Source: Actinoallomurus liliacearum (GTDB lineage Bacteria; Actinomycetota; Actinomycetes; Streptosporangiales; Streptosporangiaceae). Taken from it: 64,000 nucleotides of DNA. The notes beneath the pieces were generated by a model. It ran no database searches. It was not told the origin of the DNA and saw only the letters and a list, made by a program, of their open reading frames with translations. The position numbers and the translations under genes were made by a program. The DNA is taken from assembly GCF_039542035.1 (NCBI RefSeq), contig NZ_BAABHJ010000005.1, positions 930,001 through 994,000 on the forward strand. Direction: 5' to 3'. Every line of letters starts with the position of its first letter. Position 1 is the stretch's first letter. Shown in pieces: positions 59,774 through 64,000 of this stretch.

Positions 59774-59822
59774 ATCACTGGCGGATGCTGCTGCTAGAAC
59801 GCAGTATTCGCCAGGGATCGCA
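59774..59822. repeat. Dispersed palindromic repeat, copy 2
   Basis: CTGGCGGATGCTGC (59778-59791), 9-nt loop, GCAGTATTCGCCAG (59801-59814): a 14-bp stem whose two mismatches are G-U pairs. It has the same loop length and matching flanks as the hairpin at 28765-28805. It lies downstream of the MBL remnant. Confidence 0.65.
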
Positions 59823-59884
59823 TCGTGACATCGATCCTGCAGGGGCGACATGCCTTCGTCGGTGAGTCGAGTTAGGCCGCAGAG

Positions 59885-59910
59885 AGCCCCCGGCCGACGG
59901 CGCGGGGGCT
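59885..59910 (-). terminator. Hairpin terminator of the XRE/DUF397 operon
   Basis: AGCCCCCG, a 10-nt loop and CGGGGGCT, 11 bp past the DUF397 stop on the minus strand. Confidence 0.7.
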
Positions 59911-59920
59911 TCCTCGCTGC

Positions 59921-60022
59921 TCAGCTGTTGACGACGGCGACTTCGACGCAGGCGTCTTGCTGCTGCGAGCGCAACGCCTTGCGCCAGTCGATCTCGTGGG
60001 TCACGTCTCGGGGTGAGTCCAT
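59921..60022 (-). CDS. Very short DUF397-type protein
   Basis: 33 codons from ATG 60022 to TGA 59921: MDSPRDVTHEIDWRKALRSQ continuing QQDACVEVAVVNS. The pattern W-R-K-(S/A)...(A/G)CVEVA is the core of DUF397 proteins, which normally run on for 25-30 more residues, so this is a truncated or minimal member. It follows the XRE regulator by 27 bp, the standard actinomycete pairing. It ends before a clear hairpin. No strong ribosome site is visible. Confidence 0.65.
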   Translation of the reverse strand: MDSPRDVTHEIDWRKALRSQQQDACVEVAVVNS

Positions 60023-60049
60023 GGGCGCACGTTCTCTAGTAGTGGGCGG

Positions 60050-60928
60050 TCAGGTTCCGGCTACCTCGGTGGCCAGCTTCGAGATCGTAGCCTCTGGGCT
60101 CAGAGCCTTCCCGATGAGACGACGGAAGACACGTTCGTACCGCTTCACGTCCTTTGCTTCCTCGATGAGAAGCTCGCCCGCGATCGTCGGGACGTAGACG
60201 GCGGCGGGATCGCCCTCGAAGGACAGGATCGTGAAAGGTCCCCCGGTGCCCGGGTGCGGGCCGGCGTCGTACGGCAGGAGCTGGACGATCACGTGCGGGA
60301 GGTTCGCCAGCTCGATCAGCCGCTGGATCTGCTCACGCATGACCTTCGGGCCGCCCACCGGTCGATGCAGAGCCGCCTCATCGATGACCATCTGCAGGCT
60401 CACTGGATCGTCGGCGATCAGAATTTGCTGGCGTTCGACCCGAATCTCAACGCGTTTCTCGATCTCCGCCTTGTCGATCTCAGCTGGCCCTTCCTTGATG
60501 AGAGCGCGGGCGTACGCCTCGGTCTGCGCCAGGCCGGGGATGACCGCCAGCTCGAAGGTGAGCACCTCGGCCGCTTCGGCCTCGAGACCGATGTAGGTGG
60601 AGTACCGCTCGGACAGCATCTCGCGGTAGGCGTGCCACCAGCCTTTCTGGCGGCCTTCGCGCGCCCAGCGCAGGAGTTCCTCGCGCTCGCGGGTGTCGGT
60701 GACGCCGTAGATGTCGAGCAGGTCCTGAACGTCGCGCGGGTTGGGCCGCACCCACTGAGCGTCTTCGATCCAGCGTTGTTTCGCCTCGGACCAGTTCGCC
60801 TGCTCGGCGACCTCGATGACGCTCAGGCTTTTCTCTGCGCGTAGGCGTCTGAGCTCGGCGGACAGGCGACGTCGGCGCAGAGTCGGGCTGCGACGTTCTG
60901 GCATGGGGGCGATGGTATCGACCGTCAT
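60050..60928 (-). CDS. XRE-family regulator with DUF5753 domain
   Basis: 292 aa. The N-terminal HTH region has LRRRRLSAELRRLRAEKSLSVIEVAEQANWSEAKQRWIEDAQWVRPNPRDVQDLLDIYGV. The DUF5753 domain follows (LEAEAAEVLTFELAVIPGLAQTEAYARALI... HVIVQLLPYDAGPHPGTGGPFTILSF). It belongs to the family found in abaA/whiJ-like clusters of Streptomyces, where an HTH protein, a DUF397 protein and an anti-sigma-like ATPase sit together and affect development. ATG 60928 has GGGGGCGGA upstream; ATG 60904 is a shorter option. Confidence 0.9.
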   Translation of the reverse strand: MTVDTIAPMPERRSPTLRRRRLSAELRRLRAEKSLSVIEVAEQANWSEAKQRWIEDAQWVRPNPRDVQDLLDIYGVTDTREREELLRWAREGRQKGWWHAYREMLSERYSTYIGLEAEAAEVLTFELAVIPGLAQTEAYARALIKEGPAEIDKAEIEKRVEIRVERQQILIADDPVSLQMVIDEAALHRPVGGPKVMREQIQRLIELANLPHVIVQLLPYDAGPHPGTGGPFTILSFEGDPAAVYVPTIAGELLIEEAKDVKRYERVFRRLIGKALSPEATISKLATEVAGT

Positions 60929-60988
60929 TCCGCCCCCTCTCGTGAAACGGCCATACGCCTCAAACTATGAAGCTTAAGGAATGGGCTT

Positions 60989-61010
60989 GAAACTTTAGGC
61001 CCTAAGGTTC
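60989..61010. promoter_or_regulatory. Possible operator in the XRE/HATPase divergent region
   Basis: GAAACTTTAGG-CC-CTAAGGTTC approximates an inverted repeat (one inserted base), in an AT-rich stretch that also holds GAAGCTTAAGG (60969). It lies between divergent genes. Binding by the XRE protein is a guess. Confidence 0.4.
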
Positions 61011-61079
61011 AGTGTAGGGCTACCTACTCAGCCCGTCGGGCCTGCCCGCCCCGGCATGACTACGGAGAGTTGATCTCCC

Positions 61080-61577
61080 GTGACACCTGATCCCGCGGTC
61101 ATCGCCGACCGCTCCCCATATCCCCCCGCCCCGGCGCCCGCGTATCTTTCACTCCATGTCCGGCGCGACGCCGTACGCGATGCCCGGCGCTTCGCCGCCG
61201 ACGCGGTGGCCGGGCACCCCTACGACCCGTACGAGGTCGCGCTGCTGGCGTCGGAGCTGACGACCAACGCCGTGCGCGCAGCCGAGGCCATGCACCCCTC
61301 CTGGCCGGATGACATCCGGCCGATCGGCGTCGAGGTGACCGTCACCGACCGGTACGCGCACCTGGCCGTCAGCGACCCCGACACCGAGCCCCTGCCCGCC
61401 CAGCAGCACGGCGGCCTGCTCGCCGAACGCGGGCGCGGCCTGGCCATCGTCGACCAGCACGCCGCCGCCCGATGGATCATCTACACCGATCACGGCAAGA
61501 CCGTGCACGCCCTCATCACCGCCCCCGGCGTCATCCTGACGACCGTCGAACTGGCCGAGATTCGGGAGGCGTCGTGA
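61080..61577 (+). CDS. Anti-sigma-factor-like ATP-binding protein (HATPase_c, RsbW type)
   Basis: 165 aa. GHKL ATPase: VRDARRFAADAV, N-box YEVALLASELTTNAVRAAEA, G1 VSDPDTEPLPA and G2 LLAERGRGLAIVDQHA, ending GKTVHALI. The N-box has the ELTTNA pattern of actinomycete RsbW-like proteins, which bind sigma or anti-anti-sigma factors. GTG 61080. It is divergent from the XRE gene and coupled (GTGA) to a small downstream gene. Confidence 0.87.
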   Translation: MTPDPAVIADRSPYPPAPAPAYLSLHVRRDAVRDARRFAADAVAGHPYDPYEVALLASELTTNAVRAAEAMHPSWPDDIRPIGVEVTVTDRYAHLAVSDPDTEPLPAQQHGGLLAERGRGLAIVDQHAAARWIIYTDHGKTVHALITAPGVILTTVELAEIREAS

Positions 61578-61855
61578 TCCGGCGGCTCCTCGCCTCCCTC
61601 GGGATCCTGATCACCAAGCCCGACCGATCCGCCTGGCCGCCGCCACGCCGACCTGAGCCGGCGGACCCGTCCCCGGCCCAGCTCGCCGAGGTCCAGGACC
61701 TGTGCTCGCAGTGGCTGGTGATGTGGTGCTGGTACCGCCGCGAGTACGCCGCCATCGCGCGATTCGGCCCCGAGTCGACGATCATTTACGACCGCGACCC
61801 GCGGCGGTTAGTGTTCCGATGCCGCGCAGCCGAACTGGCGATGCCGATCCCATGA
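61574..61855 (+). CDS. Small protein of unknown function, coupled to the HATPase gene
   Basis: 93 aa from GTG 61574, overlapping the HATPase stop (GTGA), with GGGAGG 4 bp upstream. It has a basic hydrophobic start (VIRRLLASLGILITKPDRSAW), a proline-rich stretch, then AQLAEVQDLCSQWLVMWCWYRREYAAIARFG and a short tail. No family recognised. Its coupling implies a role with the ATPase. The Trp/Cys-rich helix is the most distinctive part. Confidence 0.65.
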   Translation: MIRRLLASLGILITKPDRSAWPPPRRPEPADPSPAQLAEVQDLCSQWLVMWCWYRREYAAIARFGPESTIIYDRDPRRLVFRCRAAELAMPIP

Positions 61856-61929
61856 GCCTCGAAATCGAGCAGTCGTTCGCCGCCGTGGGCACGGTGCCGT
61901 CGTCGTGGTCACCTTGCCGTCGACCGTGA
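61852..61929 (+). CDS. 25-codon ORF coupled by ATGA; possibly a broken gene
   Basis: ATG 61852 overlaps the preceding stop and encodes MSLEIEQSFAAVGTVPSSWS plus five residues. In another frame the same DNA continues ...VVVVTLPSTVTDR before a stop, so this may be the frameshifted remains of a longer gene. Low support. Confidence 0.3.
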   Translation: MSLEIEQSFAAVGTVPSSWSPCRRP

Positions 61930-62166
61930 CGGATCGATGACCGGTTTGCCGGACCTGTCACATCACTTTCGACGTCACAGTGGCTGATCGATCCGGCAGA
62001 GGACTCCGCGGCCCGGATGGGACAGGCTCCATGCAGCTCGGGGCGGGCGTAACGCTCGGCGAAAGTTCGTGCTGGCGAGTGGTTCGTCCCGGTAAGAGGC
62101 CCGTGCTCATGGGGTTCACCGAGCCCTCAACGCCGATCACATGGCCGTACGTATCGCGGAGGTTCG
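61930..62166. other. Intergenic region without a supported gene
   Basis: Open frames here lack family resemblance and ribosome sites. It lies downstream of both the plus-strand cluster and the methyltransferase gene. No clear hairpin was seen. Confidence 0.4.
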
Positions 62167-62838
62167 TCAAACACGACTTTCGGAGAGCCGGGCGATCAGG
62201 GCGTAGCGCTCGTCGGTCACCGGGGCGCCCCACAGGTCCGCGTGTGCGCTGAGAGGCTCGATTCGCAGGTCGGCGACGAGGGGGCGTACGGCGGCGGCCA
62301 GGTCGTGCGCGCCGATCCCGCCGTTCCACGGCAGGAACTCCGCTCCGCTCACGTACGGCGTTCCACGCTGCCCGGACTCACGCCACCGGCCCTCGATCAG
62401 TACCAGCTGGCCACCGGGCCGCAGCCGTTTCACCCATTCACGCAGCGCGGCCTCGGGGTCGGGCAGCGTCCACACCAGGTGGCGCGACAGCACGACGTCG
62501 AAGACCTCGCCGCCGGTCGGCGGTGCGGCCGCGTCGCCCACCAGGAACCGGCCCGGCAGGCCGGCGGCCTTCAGCTTCTCATGGGCTTGCGAGACCATCC
62601 CGGATGCCAGGTCCACGCCTGTTACACGATGCCCGGTCTGCGCCAGCAGCAGGGACAGTGAGCCGGTCCCACACCCGACGTCGAGGACGTCGACCGGGCA
62701 GGGCGGCATCCACGTGCGCAGGAGCCGCATCCACGCCGTACGGGTCCGTTCGTCCCTCAGCCCGTGATCCGGCTCGTCGTCGAAGGTCGGTGCGGCCGCG
62801 TCCCAATACTCCGCGATGGCAGCGGTGTCGTCGCCCAT
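62167..62838 (-). CDS. Class I SAM-dependent methyltransferase
   Basis: 223 aa. Motif I VLDVGCGTGSLSLLLAQTGHRVTGVDLASGMV, post-I acidic Asp in GVDLA, motif II region FDVVLSRHLVWTLPDPEAAL, and motif III LRPGGQLVLIEG: a methyltransferase-11 type enzyme. The substrate cannot be told. ATG 62838 (MGDDTAAI) has GAGG 10 bp upstream; ATG 62847 and GTG 62862 are alternatives. It is divergent from the pentapeptide-repeat gene. Confidence 0.88.
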   Translation of the reverse strand: MGDDTAAIAEYWDAAAPTFDDEPDHGLRDERTRTAWMRLLRTWMPPCPVDVLDVGCGTGSLSLLLAQTGHRVTGVDLASGMVSQAHEKLKAAGLPGRFLVGDAAAPPTGGEVFDVVLSRHLVWTLPDPEAALREWVKRLRPGGQLVLIEGRWRESGQRGTPYVSGAEFLPWNGGIGAHDLAAAVRPLVADLRIEPLSAHADLWGAPVTDERYALIARLSESRV

Positions 62839-62953
62839 GACCGGCATCCTCGCAGCCGGCACCGACAGGCCCGGGGCACCGCACTCCGGGGTCGCCTGGG
62901 CGGAGCGGACGCCGGTCCGCGTCGGGGACGACGTTCGTCGGTACGCTCGGGCG

Positions 62954-63628
62954 ATGCCGAACTCCCGTCCTCCGACTCGGCTTCGCGAGCCGGCCGCTCC
63001 CAGGCTCCCGAGCCGGCTGACACGCGTCGCCGTACCTGACCAACCGCTCGGAGACGACCAGGTGCTGTTGTCCCTGGAGTTGTACGACGGAGGCTGGGCC
63101 GGGACGCAGGCCGAGGACGTTGAGGTGAACCGGTGCCGGTTCGCCGATGCTCAGATCCCCGGTGTGGTTCTGCCTCGTGCCAGGCTCGAGGACGTCGAGA
63201 TGACCCGCTCCGATCTGGCCAACCTGCAGATCATCGATGGCCGAATGTTCACCACCCGCCTGGCGAACTCCAGGCTCACCGGTCTGGCATGGATCGACTG
63301 CAGCCTGCGCGACATGGTGTTCACCGACTGCCGCGCCAACCTCGCCCGGTTCCGGATGTCGACACTGCGGGATGTGATCTTCCGCGACTGCGACCTAACG
63401 GAGGCCAGCTTCCAGGCCGCCACTCTCAACGGCGTCCTCTTCGAGAACTGCCGCCTGACCGGCACCCAGTTCTCTCAGGCGAAGGTCATCGACGCCCGGT
63501 TCAAGGATTGCGATCTGTCAGGCGTGGGCGGGGTCGAGAGTCTTCGCGGTGCGACCGTGTCGTCCGCCGACGCGCAGAGCCTCGTGTGGGCTCTGGCGTC
63601 CGCGTTCGGTATCAGGATCGAGGACTAG
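62954..63628 (+). CDS. Pentapeptide-repeat protein
   Basis: 224 aa. From about residue 60 there are about 14 five-residue units with a hydrophobic centre: VEVNRCRFADAQIPGVVLPRARLEDVEMTRSDLANLQII..., CSLRDMVFTDCRANLARFRM, CDLTEASFQAATLNGVLFENCRLTGTQF. This gives a right-handed quadrilateral beta-helix. Some members mimic DNA and protect gyrase, but most have no known function. ATG 62954 in a moderate context. It converges with the cut-off gene at the window end. Confidence 0.85.
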   Translation: MPNSRPPTRLREPAAPRLPSRLTRVAVPDQPLGDDQVLLSLELYDGGWAGTQAEDVEVNRCRFADAQIPGVVLPRARLEDVEMTRSDLANLQIIDGRMFTTRLANSRLTGLAWIDCSLRDMVFTDCRANLARFRMSTLRDVIFRDCDLTEASFQAATLNGVLFENCRLTGTQFSQAKVIDARFKDCDLSGVGGVESLRGATVSSADAQSLVWALASAFGIRIED

Positions 63629-63653
63629 GAGCAGTGATGGAGCGCCGGTCCGG

Positions 63654-64000
63654 TCAGGAGTCCGGGAAGAGCCAGAGGTCCTGGGCGGCGGTGGCGTGGA
63701 GGAACTGGGCGAGCGCCTCGATGCCGCTCAACGGGACGGTGGTGTCGTCATCGAGCTGGACCTTGTCGACGCCGGAGGTGCGGAGGTCGGCCAGCCAGTG
63801 GTCGAGACGGTCGGCGAGCTCGCGGACCTGCGCCGGGTCGAGCAGTTCGTACAGGTTAAACCCGAGCGTGCGGTTGATCCACTCCCGGTAGACCTGGCCG
63901 CGGAACCCGGTGAAGTCGCCGTCGGAGGGCCAGAACAGGCCCTCGGGGAAGTCCCGGGGGACGTCCTCGAACGGATCGAGGTCCGCAGGCCCCTCCCACT
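63654..64000 (-). CDS. C-terminal part of an unrecognised protein (cut by window edge)
   Basis: Open minus-strand frame from the window edge to TGA 63654, about 115 residues: WEGPADLDPFEDVPRDFPEG, LFWPSDGDFTGFRGQVYREW, INRTLGFNLYELLDPAQVRE, LADRLDHWLADLRTSGVDKV, ending AAQDLWLFPDS. It is acidic and aromatic-rich, with normal codon use. I do not recognise the family. Confidence 0.6.
   Translation of the reverse strand, partial: WEGPADLDPFEDVPRDFPEGLFWPSDGDFTGFRGQVYREWINRTLGFNLYELLDPAQVRELADRLDHWLADLRTSGVDKVQLDDDTTVPLSGIEALAQFLHATAAQDLWLFPDS

Noticed and set aside
1..64000. tRNA, rRNA, riboswitch and CRISPR signals
   Set aside because: No T-loop (GGTTCGAATCC-type) sequence, rRNA stretch or regularly spaced direct-repeat array was noticed on either strand by eye; a covariance-model scan would be decisive.
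1..64000. Insertion sequences, integrases or prophage genes
   Set aside because: No transposase, integrase or phage structural motif was found; the only mobile-like traces are the short palindromic repeats and the tandem repeats.

Overview
This is a GC-rich actinomycete chromosome segment: dense codon bias, frequent GTG/TTG starts, 4-bp stop/start overlaps, and actinobacterial families such as AccE, an ECF41-type sigma factor, XRE/DUF397/HATPase trios, WXG100/EccC and an actinobacterial Tad locus. The blocks pmmB-deoD-lpdA, accA3-type / accD5-type / accE / birA, cydABDC and ppk-mutT1 match neighbourhoods that I recall from Mycobacterium and Streptomyces, so the backbone is core chromosome. 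The family-level mix would fit Streptosporangiales (for example Thermomonosporaceae), but the genus cannot be fixed from the sequence alone.

Layout. 1-394: start of a sensor kinase cut by the window edge. 0.5-4.9 kb: phosphosugar mutase, purine nucleoside phosphorylase and a gamma-glutamylcyclotransferase-like gene on the minus strand, with the LpdA-type flavoprotein divergent to them. 5.0-7.85 kb: a trpB-trpA-gntR operon behind a 30-bp palindrome. 7.9-9.7 kb: a DnaA-box-like cluster and two membrane proteins. 9.9-11.7 kb: biotin-carrying acyl-CoA carboxylase alpha subunit. 12.1-13.3 kb: an MFS exporter. 13.8-18.6 kb: a WXG100 protein convergent with an FHA-bearing EccC ATPase, without the other Esx membrane genes in view. 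18.8-28.7 kb: a Tad/Flp pilus operon (SAF/CpaB-like, CpaE-like, TadA, TadB, TadC, Flp pilin, three TadE/G-like pseudopilins, and a membrane-anchored LysM-BTAD protein) with three separate tandem-repeat expansions. 28.8-32.7 kb: propeller lipoprotein, VapBC toxin-antitoxin, accE and the carboxylase beta subunit. 32.8-36.2 kb: PEP carboxylase and a GNAT enzyme. 36.3-42.2 kb: cydABDC behind a doubled TACTAC-N5-GTAGTA operator. 42.5-46.4 kb: NYN protein, an SDR oxidoreductase divergent from an ECF41 sigma factor, and a repeat-built solenoid-like protein. 46.5-52.5 kb: birA, an unusual three-gene module (86-aa helical protein, soluble FtsK-type ATPase, coiled-coil membrane protein), a PH-domain membrane protein and a class III adenylate cyclase. 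52.6-59.7 kb: PEBP protein and FadR-type regulator, ppk with a PHO box, mutT1, an EmrB-type exporter with its TetR, and a deleted metallo-hydrolase remnant. 59.9-64 kb: an XRE/DUF397/HATPase developmental-type cluster, a methyltransferase, a pentapeptide-repeat protein and a cut-off gene.

How it fits together. AccA, AccD5-type beta and AccE are the three subunits of an acyl-CoA carboxylase, and BirA biotinylates the alpha subunit; PEP carboxylase supplies oxaloacetate. CydAB is the high-affinity quinol oxidase assembled with the CydDC exporter, and LpdA is a flavoprotein quinone reductase. The Tad operon encodes a surface fibre machine. The strongest candidates for something undescribed are the FtsK / 86-aa / membrane-protein module at 47.4-51.0 kb, the solenoid-like repeat protein next to the ECF41 gene, and the membrane-tethered LysM-BTAD protein with its chain of repeated micro-ORFs at the end of the Tad operon.
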